Positions 26,521 to 35,075 are shown, counted from the stretch's first letter. The stretch: 64,000 nt of DNA from Capilliphycus robustus (GCF_034932365.1 NZ_JAYGHR010000079.1:1-64000); one strand, 5' to 3'. Notes: generated by a model from the letters alone, not told the origin. Made by a program: numbers and translations.

Positions 26521-27795
26521 TTATTTTAACTCAAACCTAAAAAATAATAACCGAGGAATTGCTAAACCAACCGGAATCGCTAAAGTCATTAATACCGCTT
26601 TAGTAGCAGCAACAACGGTATTAACTAATAATAATAATTCGGTTTCAGTTCCTAACGCTAAAATTTGAGTTAAACCACTAATTGCCCGAAAAATAAACAC
26701 GCCCGGAATCATCCCCACAACCGCCCCAAATGCGATCGCAGCAGAAGGCGCTTGATAGCGTTGAGAGAAATAAACCGTCATCAAACCGACAAGAGTAGAA
26801 GCAATTAAATTCCCCCAAACGATTCCTAAATCAAAATTTAAACAGATTTCTCTTGTGCCATGACCCACCATTCCACACAACACACAAGCCGCTAACATTT
26901 TTTTAGGAACGTTGAAAGATAGCGCGAAACCCATTGCAACTAACCCCGCAAAAAACATATCTTCAGCTAAGGGTAAATGAACGCTTTTACTACTGGCTGA
27001 AATTAACGTTTCTGTTGCACTAGCCGCTAATAATAACCCAAAGGCAATGGCACTCAAAATAACACAACTTAAACCCAAACGAGCGATGCCAATGGTTATA
27101 TGATTTTCCAATAAATCTAAGATAGCATTAATTAAATGAACCCCCGGAACGAGCATCAAAGACGGTACAATTAAACAGAGTTCGGGCGTTGTACTCAAAC
27201 CCAAACGCACGGCAACACCGCCAATACATCCACTCACAAAAGCCGCTAAAAAGGCAATTAAAAAGGGATTAAGTCGCCGTTTTCCGAACTGTTGACGCAA
27301 GAAAACGCCGACCGCAGTTGCAATACCAACAATCAAAAATGTTGACCAGTCTGCCCCAAAAAGTTTAGCCAAACTTCCCGAAGATATCCCTAACATTAAA
27401 ATCAGCAACCAAGGGTTATAATGAGGCAAACCCCCATCAATTTTTTCGAGTTCTTCAACGGCTTCTTGAGGTTTGATTTTCCCTTGTTTGATCGCATCAA
27501 TAACTTGATAGACGCGAGTAATGGCAGCCATGTTAATATTCATCGCCGGAACACTGCGACTAAAGCGAGAAATAAACTGATTTCCAATTTGAGCGGTTAA
27601 TGTTAAAACTTTGTAGTCTACAAACAAACGCACAGGCCAATTAAACACATCAGCGAGTTGATAAACCGCTTGATGAACTCGACCTGTTGCGACACTATTT
27701 TGTAATAACAAGCGACTGGCTAAAAGAATTAAGTGAAATTTCTCTTCAATAGCAGTTTGTTCAGAGTATCTGAGATCATTTGTATCAGTATTCAT
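26521..27795 (-). CDS. ThrE-family threonine/serine exporter-like protein
   Basis: This 424-residue membrane protein fuses the two halves of the ThrE superfamily (YjjP-like DUF1212 and YjjB-like DUF3815). The N-terminal soluble part has LLLQNSVATGRVHQAVYQLA and a cytoplasmic segment to about residue 130. About ten hydrophobic helices follow, including VPSLMLVPGVHLINAILDLL and GAVVGMIPGVFIFRAISGLT, where the PG-containing motifs are family-typical. Relatives in Corynebacterium export threonine and serine; in cyanobacteria the substrate is unproven. It is separated by about 40 bp from the next minus-strand gene, so co-transcription is possible. Confidence 0.87.
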   Translation of the reverse strand: MNTDTNDLRYSEQTAIEEKFHLILLASRLLLQNSVATGRVHQAVYQLADVFNWPVRLFVDYKVLTLTAQIGNQFISRFSRSVPAMNINMAAITRVYQVIDAIKQGKIKPQEAVEELEKIDGGLPHYNPWLLILMLGISSGSLAKLFGADWSTFLIVGIATAVGVFLRQQFGKRRLNPFLIAFLAAFVSGCIGGVAVRLGLSTTPELCLIVPSLMLVPGVHLINAILDLLENHITIGIARLGLSCVILSAIAFGLLLAASATETLISASSKSVHLPLAEDMFFAGLVAMGFALSFNVPKKMLAACVLCGMVGHGTREICLNFDLGIVWGNLIASTLVGLMTVYFSQRYQAPSAAIAFGAVVGMIPGVFIFRAISGLTQILALGTETELLLLVNTVVAATKAVLMTLAIPVGLAIPRLLFFRFELK

Positions 27796-27838
27796 TGGCT
27801 AAAGTTAGGAGATAAAATCACTAAAAAGAGAATATATG

Positions 27839-28543
27839 TTAGGTTAAATAGTCTAACCAAGTGTCAACAATATCAGATGAACCGTACCATTTTCCAGGGG
27901 AGCGGGGAGAATGCCAAACCCCGTCTAAAGTAATATTTTCAGCCCCTTCTAAATGTGCTGCTTCAACAGGCGTAATTCCATCTCCCCAAGTTTCTCCTTG
28001 ACCAATGGTAAGCTGATAGCTATTATAAGGAAGCCAAGTTTTAAAGGTTCGAGTACCATAAACCGCTTTACCCGCAATACAAACATAACGCACCTGAGAA
28101 TAAAACGCACCCGGATAGTTGTTTTTAACAAAATCGAGGTTTTTTCTCGTCCAACGTTCTTGGCTAATATGAGGCGTTCCCAGTGTAATTAAAGTGTTAA
28201 CAACCGGGTACATATTCCACAAACCCATCACGGTTTCTGTAACATCACCATGCACAATATAGGGTTTTTCACCGATAAAAATTCTGGCGATCCATCCGCC
28301 CGCAGAATGACCAACAAGATTAATTTTAGGAACTGAATATTGGTGCAGAACCTGTTGAACGGTTGCATTTATTTTCTGCAAAATTGGCACCATTGAACGT
28401 CCACCAACCGTCGGGAACCAATCTCGTTTTCGCAGAGGAACCACAACCGCAGGAATTCCCTGTTGGTTGAGATATTGTGCGAGTAGAGAGTAATCTTCTG
28501 CACCTGCAAAAAAGCCTGGTAAAATTACAGTTGGTAATGGCAT
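27839..28543 (-). CDS. Alpha/beta hydrolase, lipase-like
   Basis: This 234-residue hydrolase has the nucleophile elbow GHSAGG (NLVGHSAGGWIARIFIGEKP) with the catalytic Ser. The N-terminal strand is LPTVILPGFFAGAEDYSLLA, whose PGF region forms the oxyanion hole. A likely catalytic Asp lies in GETWGDGITPVEAAHLEGAE and the His in LDGVWHSPRSPGKWYGSSDI. No signal peptide is seen, so it is probably cytosolic. Related cyanobacterial and plant plastid proteins are annotated as triacylglycerol lipase-like; the substrate is not known. It may share a transcript with the ThrE-like gene downstream. Confidence 0.85.
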   Translation of the reverse strand: MPLPTVILPGFFAGAEDYSLLAQYLNQQGIPAVVVPLRKRDWFPTVGGRSMVPILQKINATVQQVLHQYSVPKINLVGHSAGGWIARIFIGEKPYIVHGDVTETVMGLWNMYPVVNTLITLGTPHISQERWTRKNLDFVKNNYPGAFYSQVRYVCIAGKAVYGTRTFKTWLPYNSYQLTIGQGETWGDGITPVEAAHLEGAENITLDGVWHSPRSPGKWYGSSDIVDTWLDYLT

Positions 28544-28771
28544 TTTTATCTTAATTTTGGGGGATGATCTCGAACTTTTCGTGTAAATTTATCCTAGAAC
28601 TAGGTTAGTATTTTAGCTAATCCCGATTAACAGACTCAGAATAAGTGATAGCGCAACTGATCACAAATTGTCAAGGTTGTACGGCGTGAAATTCAAAATG
28701 TGAAAAGATTGCGATCATCTTGATCCCATCAATATCTTGCTAAAATTAGCAGACTGAACCTAGTTCAACGA

Positions 28772-29695
28772 TTATTCTGAGTCTCCCTCGTAGGTAATCC
28801 GCTCAGATTTATAACTCGGTGGCTCTACATGAATGACCGTTCTAACCGGACTAAAATATTGTTCAATTTTAGCTTCGACTTCTTCGGTAATTTGGTGCGC
28901 CGTTTTCACATCATCCGCCTCAACAATCAGGTGCATTTCGATAAAAACTTGACGACCCACAACACCCCGAGAAGCAATGGCATGACAATTCACAACACCC
29001 GGAATACTCATCGCTAATGATCGAATTTTCTCCGGTGGAATTGCCATCTTATCAGTTAACCAAGGTAAATTTTCTTTGAGAATTTCCCAGGCACTATGAA
29101 AGACTAAAACTGCAACCGGAAACGCCATCACCACATCTAAAGCTTCTAATTGAGGAACATTCCATTTACGACCTAACCACACACCAATTAGTCCAGCAAT
29201 GACCATTAAAGTTGTCCAAATATCACTCATGGTATGTTGGGCATCAGCAACTAGGAACGCACTTCCAAGTTTTTTGCCCATATACCGTTCGTAGTAGGCA
29301 ACAAAAATGTTAATTCCTAATACAATTAACAAAATCCAGAGCGCACCCGAATCAATTTTGATCGCATCTCCACCGACAAAAATGCGTTCAATTGCACTAC
29401 TGAGTATTTCAAAACTAGCAATACATAGAAAAACCGTCACCGCCAACGCACCCAAAGCATCGTATTTTTGATGTCCGTAGGGATGTTCTCGGTCAGGTTT
29501 GGGAGAAGCAAATTGATTCGCCACTAAACCAATAATATTGTTAGCACCGTCTGTAACACTATGTAACGCATCCGCCAGTAAACTCAAAGATCCAGTTAAT
29601 ATCCCCAAAGTTGCTTTGATTGCCATAACCACAACATTCAGCACGAGGGTGAGAATGAGAACTTTGCGGACTTTGGGACGATTGTCAGTAGCCAC
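28772..29695 (-). CDS. Cation diffusion facilitator family transporter
   Basis: This 307-residue CDF transporter would export divalent metals (Zn, Fe, Mn or Co) in exchange for protons. Six hydrophobic helices occupy about residues 10-220. The metal-site HxxxD/DxxxD residues are visible in SLLADALHSVTDGANNIIGL (helix 2) and FLVADAQHTMSDIWTTLMVI (helix 5). The DREHPYGHQKYDALGALAVT loop is family-typical. The C-terminal cytoplasmic domain (about 220-300) contains GVVNCHAIASRGVVGRQVFI and a metal-binding-like H/E set. The substrate cannot be inferred. It stands alone. Confidence 0.92.
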   Translation of the reverse strand: MATDNRPKVRKVLILTLVLNVVVMAIKATLGILTGSLSLLADALHSVTDGANNIIGLVANQFASPKPDREHPYGHQKYDALGALAVTVFLCIASFEILSSAIERIFVGGDAIKIDSGALWILLIVLGINIFVAYYERYMGKKLGSAFLVADAQHTMSDIWTTLMVIAGLIGVWLGRKWNVPQLEALDVVMAFPVAVLVFHSAWEILKENLPWLTDKMAIPPEKIRSLAMSIPGVVNCHAIASRGVVGRQVFIEMHLIVEADDVKTAHQITEEVEAKIEQYFSPVRTVIHVEPPSYKSERITYEGDSE

Positions 29696-30324
29696 AATGT
29701 CTCCTTTGATTCAACAATTAAGGATTTATCTCTAGTTTATACAACTAATAGCAATTAAAAATAGTTCTGAAGGAAGAATTAATTCAACTTTTAATAAACT
29801 TTCTCAATAATTGATTAAACACATTTATTGATCTTTTGCAAATTTAAAATTATACCAGCCTAAATCAACGGCTTAGAAAGGGATTACTTCAAACAGATAA
29901 TATTTTTTGATCGGTCTTTCTGCGTCCTCTACTCACAAATATTATCTGTAACTTCATTTTTTTGGGAAAATTGACCGAAACTAATCCGCCTGATCAACGT
30001 CAACTTTACCACGTCTGTTGTATCCGCAGTCCCCAGTTGTCCTTTTTTAGTAATTAGTCCGGAATTCCTCCAATGACACCTGCATCAAGCAACAGAGACC
30101 AACGAGTGTGACGAAACAGGGGAGGGTGGCTCCTCCCCCTTTCTAATCTCCAAAGGTGGTAAAGCATTGACAAACGCAGGACTTGGCTCGACTAGCTGTA
30201 TCAGGGTGATAATTTAAAGGATTTTGGATGAAGTCGAGAGGGGATACAAAACCTGTTAATCACCTAAAAGACAACGAACTGCCATTCACTACAGCACCAT
30301 TTATCGATTGTAAACGAGCTTGAA
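29696..30324. other. 629-bp intergenic region with strong hairpin
   Basis: No protein gene is evident. The region is AT-rich up to 29950 and then becomes GC-richer. A perfect stem GGGGAGG / CCTCCCC lies at 30119-30138 followed by CTTTCT, resembling an intrinsic terminator on the plus strand 190 bp before the next gene. This leaves room for a small RNA between about 29950 and 30145, or a long leader for the RTX-like gene with attenuation. Neither is proven. Confidence 0.45.
30119..30145 (+). terminator. Hairpin resembling an intrinsic terminator
   Basis: GGGGAGG, loop GTGGCT, CCTCCCC, then CTTTCT: a 7-bp perfect G+C-rich stem with a short, imperfect T tract. No protein gene ends just upstream, so it may end a small RNA or act as a leader attenuator. 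Confidence 0.5.
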
Positions 30325-31332
30325 ATGTTGAATATTTTTGATAACGTTCTGAATTTTTTTAAGAGCAACTGGCCTGTATTTGAACCTCTCGTTAAAGTTC
30401 TGTTTCCCGCTTATACTCCATTAATGGATGTGGCTGAACCTGTTGCAAACTTACTGATTAAAACCTTATTCTCTCAAGAAAAATCAGCCTTAAATTCGAG
30501 TAAAATCACTCAAGATGAACTCATAGAAATTCAAAGTGATTCAGATTTTATCACCGATTACCAAACTCGGATGAACCGTTCAAGTAATTCATCCCAATTA
30601 TTTCTTCTCACCAATGATCAGGATATTTTAGCCCCTCAAAGTTCAGGAATAATCCCTCCACCAACAGGTGAAATAAAACCGGAGTGGACAGCAGAAAACC
30701 CCGGCGGAATTTTGGCTTTAGATGGCGATGATTTCCTGATTGCTTCTGTTGAGATGGATGTGATCAATGGAAATCAAGGTGCAGATACAATTGCAGGTTT
30801 AAGCGGTGATGATGTCATCCGAGGCGGTCAGGGAAATGATGTGATTGGTGGCGATTTGGGCAACGATTTAATCAATGGAAATCGAGGGAGCGACCAAATT
30901 TGGGGCGGTGAAGGCGATGATATTGTCCGAGGAGGTAGAGATAATGATACTTTGTCTGGAGGTGAAGGAAACGATCTGTTAATTGGAGATTTAGGGGTTG
31001 ATATTTTAACCGGAAATGAAGGAGCGGATCAATTTGTTTTGGCGGGAATCAATACTGATGCCGATGTGATTACTGATTTGAACACCGCAGAAAGCGATCA
31101 GATTTTGATTGTCGCCAATTTTGGGATGGAAAATATTACGGTGAGTTCCTTTGATTCTACACAGATTACCTCGAACCTTCCGGCGAATATTGATAATATT
31201 CAAGGCACTCTCATTCAAGAAACAAAAACCGGAAATGTTCTGGGAATTGTGACGGAGATCACCAACATCGAACAGGTGAAAAACGCTATCGTTTTTGTTA
31301 ATCCCAATGACCCCATGTTAATGCTAGGATGA
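30325..31332 (+). CDS. RTX-like calcium-binding repeat protein
   Basis: This 335-residue protein has hemolysin-type calcium-binding repeats at about residues 130-235, with successive GGxGxDxUx-like nonapeptides (GGQGNDVIGGDLGNDLINGN, GGEGDDIVRGG, SGGEGNDLLIGD). The N-terminal ~50 residues are amphipathic and hydrophobic (IFDNVLNFFKSNWPVFEPLV) without a classic signal peptide. Such proteins are usually exported by type I secretion through an uncleaved C-terminal signal and fold on binding calcium outside the cell. The C-terminal segment (FVLAGINTDADVITDLNTAE and following) is the usual post-repeat domain. No secretion genes are nearby. The catalytic function, if any, is unknown. Confidence 0.82.
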   Translation: MLNIFDNVLNFFKSNWPVFEPLVKVLFPAYTPLMDVAEPVANLLIKTLFSQEKSALNSSKITQDELIEIQSDSDFITDYQTRMNRSSNSSQLFLLTNDQDILAPQSSGIIPPPTGEIKPEWTAENPGGILALDGDDFLIASVEMDVINGNQGADTIAGLSGDDVIRGGQGNDVIGGDLGNDLINGNRGSDQIWGGEGDDIVRGGRDNDTLSGGEGNDLLIGDLGVDILTGNEGADQFVLAGINTDADVITDLNTAESDQILIVANFGMENITVSSFDSTQITSNLPANIDNIQGTLIQETKTGNVLGIVTEITNIEQVKNAIVFVNPNDPMLMLG

Positions 31333-31504
31333 GCTTCCGGATGTCATCACCTTCCCTCTGTACATTTGATTCAGATGCTCCTAAAAACTGCATAAGTGTT
31401 GTTGCATGAGATGTATGTAGCAGTAGAGTCGTAAACCGGTTATCTTTCAATCTATTTGAGGCTGTAGTTTTTGGAGTAAGCGTTTTGTCTAGGAGGTGAT
31501 TGTC

Positions 31505-31648
31505 ATGCAAGTCAGATGGAAAAAGTTCTTTGCTAAAACCTTGATTTGGCTACTTGCTGAACTCTTACTCAACTTTATTGGACTGGACGACTTAGCTGAC
31601 TACAGCGAGTTTATCTTCGAGAGAAATGTAATTATCTTCAAAGCTTAA
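31505..31648 (+). CDS. 47-residue small protein of unknown function
   Basis: This short ORF begins MQVRWKKFFAKTLIWLLAEL and continues through LLNFIGLDDLADYSEFIFER to end VIIFKA. It has an excellent AGGAGGTGA ribosome binding site 4-12 bases before the ATG, and a stem-loop terminator starts 9 bases after the stop. These signals make translation likely. The N-terminus is basic and then amphipathic or hydrophobic (residues 8-25), followed by an acidic DDLADYSEF segment, suggesting membrane association. I recall nothing with a known function. It lies between the RTX-like gene and a tnpB element, but belongs to neither by sequence. Confidence 0.7.
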   Translation: MQVRWKKFFAKTLIWLLAELLLNFIGLDDLADYSEFIFERNVIIFKA

Positions 31649-31656
31649 TAAAAATA

Positions 31657-31688
31657 GGTAGACCATTGCTCAATCAATGTCTACCCTT
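31657..31688 (+). terminator. Intrinsic terminator after the 47-residue gene
   Basis: GGTAGACCATTG pairs with CAATGTCTACC (one bulged C) around a short loop, followed by CTTTACCTT. It begins 9 bases after the stop of the small gene, supporting that gene as a real transcription unit. Confidence 0.7.
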
Positions 31689-31762
31689 TACCTTGAAATG
31701 AGCCGATTAGACTCATTGAGTTTTTAGCATTGATGACTGTTCTTAAACATAGAACAGAACAG

Positions 31763-32000
31763 TTGACATCCTCCCCTCCGTAGACGAAGGGAATTCCCAA
31801 ACCTTACGATTTGGGTTTCTGTTTCTTAGCACTTGCCTTCCGAGACTTGCTCTCTTCAGGTCTTACGGTCGCTCCACAGACTGACACGGCAAGCCCTGCC
31901 GCCAAAATATTTATACTTGCGTTGATATCTCGGTCATGGTGAGAGTTGCACTTGGGGCAATCCCACTCCCTGACATTCAACGGCATTTTTTCTGAAATGT
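31763..32000 (-). ncRNA. Predicted omega RNA (reRNA) of the tnpB element
   Basis: By analogy with ISDra2 and related elements, the guide RNA scaffold overlaps the tnpB 3' end and the right-end hairpin, and the guide is the flanking DNA just outside the right end. Here the right-end hairpin is at 31775-31792 and the predicted guide is the reverse complement of about 31743-31762. The 5' limit given is a guess. No direct evidence of transcription is available. Confidence 0.4.
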
Positions 32001-32979
32001 ATCCGCAATTGGAACATCGCTTTGAACTGGGAAACCATCTATCTATCTTGATTAATTCCCGCCCGTACCACTCCGCTTTATAAGTCAGTTGTCGGACAAG
32101 TTCTCCCCAGTTCGTATCACTAATTGCTCTAGCTAGCTTATGGTTTTTGACCATGTTCTTTACAGCTAAATCCTCAACGACTATCGTTTGATTTTCACTC
32201 ATTAGTTGAGTCGTTAGCTTATGGGTATGGTCGCGCCTGGAATCAGCAATTTTGGCTTGAATTTTAGCAACTTTGACTCTTGCTTTCTCTCTGTTAAAAG
32301 AACCTTTAGTTTTTCGGCTTAAAGATTTTTGAGCGCGTCTGAGTTTTTTGTATAGCTTGTCAAAATGTTTGGGGTTGGAAACTTTAACCCCATCGGAGGT
32401 GGTAAACAGACTGGTAATTCCCAGATCAATTCCCACTTTTTTATCAACGGGTTTTAGTTTGTGGTCTACTGGATCATCAATTCTCAAAGAAACAAACCAT
32501 CTTCCACTCGGGTCTAATTTGACCGTTATTGTTGAGGGTGTACAACCAGTAGGAAGCTGACGACTCCATCGAATGGGTAAAGGTTCAAAGCACTTGGCAA
32601 TATAAACCTGACCCTCTTTAAACTTGAAAGCTGACTTGGTGAATTCAGCACTCCCACCGTTACGTTTTTTCTTGAAGTTTGGGTATTTTGCCCGACCCGC
32701 AAAAAAGTTAGTAAAAGCGGTTTGCAAGTGTCTTAAACTTTGTTGAAGAGGAACACAACTCACCTCGTTTAAGAAGTCTAATTCCTCTTCTTTCTTCCAG
32801 TTTGTCAACATCGAAGAAGTTTGAGAATAGCCAACTCGTTCTTTCTGCTCATACCACGCCTCGCTGCGTGCAGCTAGTGCTTTGTTGTACACTAACCTCA
32901 CACACCCCAATGTTCTCCTCAACAGATCTTCCTGTTCAAGAGTAGGGTAAAAACGGTATCGGTAGGCTTTTTCACTCAT
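31804..32979 (-). CDS. tnpB: TnpB, RNA-guided endonuclease of IS200/IS605 type
   Basis: This 391-residue TnpB looks complete. The N-terminal helix-turn-helix part is MSEKAYRYRFYPTLEQEDLL. The RuvC catalytic triad is intact: D185 in KVGIDLGITSLF, E269 in IVVEDLAVKNM and D351 in HDRDINASINIL. The zinc finger between the last two has CSNCGY and CPKC. TnpB proteins are ancestors of Cas12; with an omega RNA from the right end they cut DNA next to a short target-adjacent motif and favour retention of the element. An omega RNA would be read from the minus strand over the tnpB 3' end and on through 31763. The C-terminal tail (KSRKASAKKQKPKS) is basic. Confidence 0.93.
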   Translation of the reverse strand: MSEKAYRYRFYPTLEQEDLLRRTLGCVRLVYNKALAARSEAWYEQKERVGYSQTSSMLTNWKKEEELDFLNEVSCVPLQQSLRHLQTAFTNFFAGRAKYPNFKKKRNGGSAEFTKSAFKFKEGQVYIAKCFEPLPIRWSRQLPTGCTPSTITVKLDPSGRWFVSLRIDDPVDHKLKPVDKKVGIDLGITSLFTTSDGVKVSNPKHFDKLYKKLRRAQKSLSRKTKGSFNREKARVKVAKIQAKIADSRRDHTHKLTTQLMSENQTIVVEDLAVKNMVKNHKLARAISDTNWGELVRQLTYKAEWYGRELIKIDRWFPSSKRCSNCGYISEKMPLNVREWDCPKCNSHHDRDINASINILAAGLAVSVCGATVRPEESKSRKASAKKQKPKS

Positions 32980-33061
32980 GTCTCACATTTTAACATATAA
33001 ATTGTGAGTATGTTTAATTGAATAATTAAAGCCGTCCTTCAAGGACGGGGTTTCAGACCCC

Positions 33062-33599
33062 AAACTTTCGATGAATAAACTGAACAGTTTTTGGTGGCCG
33101 ACATTTCTCATCTATTTGATTTTAAATCACTTGATTTAAAATTGCAAGCCTAAAATTTTAATTAAACTTTAGTGATTCGGAAATCAGTGTTTTTCTTGTA
33201 TTCATCACTGCAAAAATACTAAAAGAAGAGACTGGAAATCTTTTCCATATCTCTTCTCGTATGTCTACTCCACATTATTGAGAGAAATGAGAGCTTTGCG
33301 ACTTAAACCCTTTGATGAATTTAGTATGACTCATTTCCAATCCCGATAAAATACATAAAGTTAGTCTTTTAGTCAGAGCCTATATTAACTTTCTTTCTGC
33401 ACAAACTTCACCAATATTCCCTCAAGTTTTACACAACTAGCTTGACTTAAAATTTTTGATCGAATCGCTTTACAAAAGCTTTACATAAGGGGGTTGAATG
33501 TAAAGTTGCTTCTGAAAAGTTCATGTCAAATTCATAATTTTCACAATTTGTCAACCCATAAAATTATTAAATCCGTTAAGAATTGTTGACCACCCTGAT
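33062..33599. other. Intergenic region between tnpB element and panB
   Basis: No gene is supported. The AT-rich stretch contains an imperfect inverted repeat at 33223-33258 (AGAAGAGA ... TCTCTTCT with an inner GGAAA/TTTCC), which could be a terminator or repeat. The remainder shows no recognisable signal; the end of panB lies at its right edge. Confidence 0.5.
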
Positions 33600-34379
33600 C
33601 TATTGAGGAAACTGTCTAGATCTGACCTGATCACAATACTGCTGCACTGCTTGAGTTACCGTTTCTTGCAAATTGGCATAAGTTTTCGCAAAAGGCGGTT
33701 GCCAAGCCGATAACCCCAACAGATCCGGCGTGACCAACACCTGACCATCACAATGCGCCCCCGCCCCAATACCAATCGTCGGAACCCTTAACTTTTGGGT
33801 AATTTCCTGCGCCAACTTTGCCGGAATATGTTCTAATACCACAGCAAACGCTCCCGCTTCCTCCAGGGCGATCGCTTCGGTTAAAATCCGATCTGCCGCT
33901 TCAGGCGTTTTCCCCTGTTTGCGAAATCCCCCCAACTGATGCACCGACTGCGGCGTTAACCCCACATGACCCATCACCGGAATACCCGCCTGTACCAAAA
34001 AACCCACCGTTTGCGCCATTTCTGGATATCCCCCCTCCAACTTCACCGCCTGCGCCCCCGTTTCCTTCATCACCCGTCCCGCCGATCGCATCGCCTGTTG
34101 AGGACTTTCTTGATAAGTTAAAAACGGCAAATCAACCACCATCAACGCTTCTTTTACCCCACGCCGCACCGCTTTGGCATGATGCAACATCTCCTCTAAC
34201 GTTAAGGGCAAAGTCGTTTCATAGCCCAACGCCACCATCGCCAGAGAATCTCCGACTAAAATCACATCCACACCTGCTTGATCGAGTATTCGCGCCATCG
34301 CATAATCATAAGCAGTCAACACCGCGATCGCACGCCCAAGTTGTTTGTATTGGATTAATTGTTGAATAGTAATACTCAT
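33600..34379 (-). CDS. panB: 3-methyl-2-oxobutanoate hydroxymethyltransferase
   Basis: This 259-residue enzyme makes ketopantoate from alpha-ketoisovalerate and methylene-tetrahydrofolate, the first committed step of pantothenate and CoA synthesis. It is a cytosolic TIM-barrel decamer. Family motifs are IAVLTAYDYAMARILDQAGV, DVILVGDSLAMVALGYETTL with the Mg-binding Asp-Ser, VKLEGG, GHVGLTPQSVHQLGGFRKQG and PTIGIGAGAHCDGQVLVTPD. Length and start are normal. It stands alone here, and no panC is near. The DNA is richer in G and C than neighbouring genes. Confidence 0.96.
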   Translation of the reverse strand: MSITIQQLIQYKQLGRAIAVLTAYDYAMARILDQAGVDVILVGDSLAMVALGYETTLPLTLEEMLHHAKAVRRGVKEALMVVDLPFLTYQESPQQAMRSAGRVMKETGAQAVKLEGGYPEMAQTVGFLVQAGIPVMGHVGLTPQSVHQLGGFRKQGKTPEAADRILTEAIALEEAGAFAVVLEHIPAKLAQEITQKLRVPTIGIGAGAHCDGQVLVTPDLLGLSAWQPPFAKTYANLQETVTQAVQQYCDQVRSRQFPQ

Positions 34380-34428
34380 AATTTCAGTTAACAGTGACCA
34401 GTGAAGACAGTTATCAGTAACCAGTTAT

Positions 34429-34490
34429 GTAGGGGCGGGTTCCGAACAAATCTATATCTTCCCATGCAAAACTGTTATAAACCCGCCCCC
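34429..34490. repeat. GGGGCGGGTT palindromic element, copy 3
   Basis: GTAGGGGCGGGTTCC at the left and AAACCCGCCCCC at the right enclose a core with TATATCTTCCCATGCAAAAC, which closely resembles the core at 1321-1345. The overall length of 62 bp equals that of the copy at 1303-1363. CAGTTA-type short repeats flank it on both sides. Confidence 0.75.
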
Positions 34491-34539
34491 CAGTAACCAG
34501 TGACCAGTTGCTTTCAGTGAACAGTTAATCATTTCTAGG

Positions 34540-34896
34540 TCAGTCATTAATGATTCGGGATGATTTGACAATAGAGAAAAGCATTTTAGATAATTCCTCA
34601 ACATCTGCATAAACACTATCAAATGACTCTTTCGTTAAATAGTCGGTATCTTTGAGTAAACACAACCAATATTTAGTTTCTAAGCACTCCTTATAAGCTA
34701 TCGACATTTTAGCGGAGAATTCAGCCTTAGAGATTTCCCCATTCGCTTCAGCAATATTTGCTCCGATACTGGTTCCACTTCTGAGAAGCTGTTTAGATAA
34801 AACAAACTCCTTCTTGTCTTCACACAAATATTTATAAGCCTTGACCATCCGAATTGCAAATTTATAAGCTTTATCATAAACTTTACTATTGATCAC
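34540..34896 (-). CDS. Four helix bundle protein (S23/IVP family)
   Basis: This 118-residue protein belongs to the four-helix-bundle family first noticed as ORFs in 23S rRNA intervening sequences. Characteristic features are YKFAIRMVKAYKYL at the start, LSKQLLRSGTSIGANIAEAN in the middle and AYKECLETKYWLCLLKDTDY toward the end. The bundle probably forms a pentamer. The function is unknown; in cyanobacteria such genes are scattered, often near mobile or repetitive DNA, and here tandem repeats lie on both sides. It is not inside an rRNA gene. Confidence 0.88.
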   Translation of the reverse strand: MINSKVYDKAYKFAIRMVKAYKYLCEDKKEFVLSKQLLRSGTSIGANIAEANGEISKAEFSAKMSIAYKECLETKYWLCLLKDTDYLTKESFDSVYADVEELSKMLFSIVKSSRIIND

Positions 34897-34915
34897 TGCT
34901 AACGACTCACGACTA

Positions 34916-35075
34916 ACTGTAAACTGAAAACACTGGTCAGGTAATGACTGTTAACTGTAAACTGAAAACCCTGGTCAGGTGATGACTGTTAACTGTAAAC
35001 TGAAAACACTGGTCAGGTGATGACTGTTAACTGTAAACTGAAAACACTGGTCACTGGTCACTGGTCACTGATAAC
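34916..35075. repeat. 38-bp tandem repeat followed by CTGGTCA heptamers
   Basis: A 38-bp unit beginning ACTGTAAACTGAAAACACTG starts at 34916, 34954, 34992 and 35030, with only a few base differences. The last copy runs into CTGGTCA CTGGTCA CTGATAA heptamers to 35075. There is no spacer between units, so it is a tandem repeat and not a CRISPR array. It separates the four-helix-bundle gene from the kinase gene, 4 bp before the latter's stop. Confidence 0.85.

Larger units (their letters stand above)
31763..33061 (-). mobile_element. Solo tnpB element, IS200/IS605 superfamily (IS1341-like)
   Basis: The element carries only tnpB, no tnpA transposase. The right end, downstream of tnpB, has the hairpin CCCTCCGTAGACGAAGGG (31775-31792) and the terminal bases GATGTCAA read on the minus strand, ending near 31763. 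The left end, upstream of tnpB, has the palindrome CCGTCCTTCAAGGACGG at 33032-33048 and GGGGTTTCAGACCCC just beyond, ending near 33061. Subterminal hairpins without terminal inverted repeats or target duplication are normal for this superfamily. Exact boundaries are inferred. Mobility would need a TnpA from elsewhere. Confidence 0.75.

Noticed and set aside
33818..34369. 183-codon open frame on the plus strand
   Set aside because: It lies fully antisense to panB and translates to a Pro/Ser-rich sequence expected from the mirror of a GC-rich gene.
34916..35075. Possible CRISPR array
   Set aside because: The 38-bp units are directly abutting with no variable spacers, and no cas genes are near.
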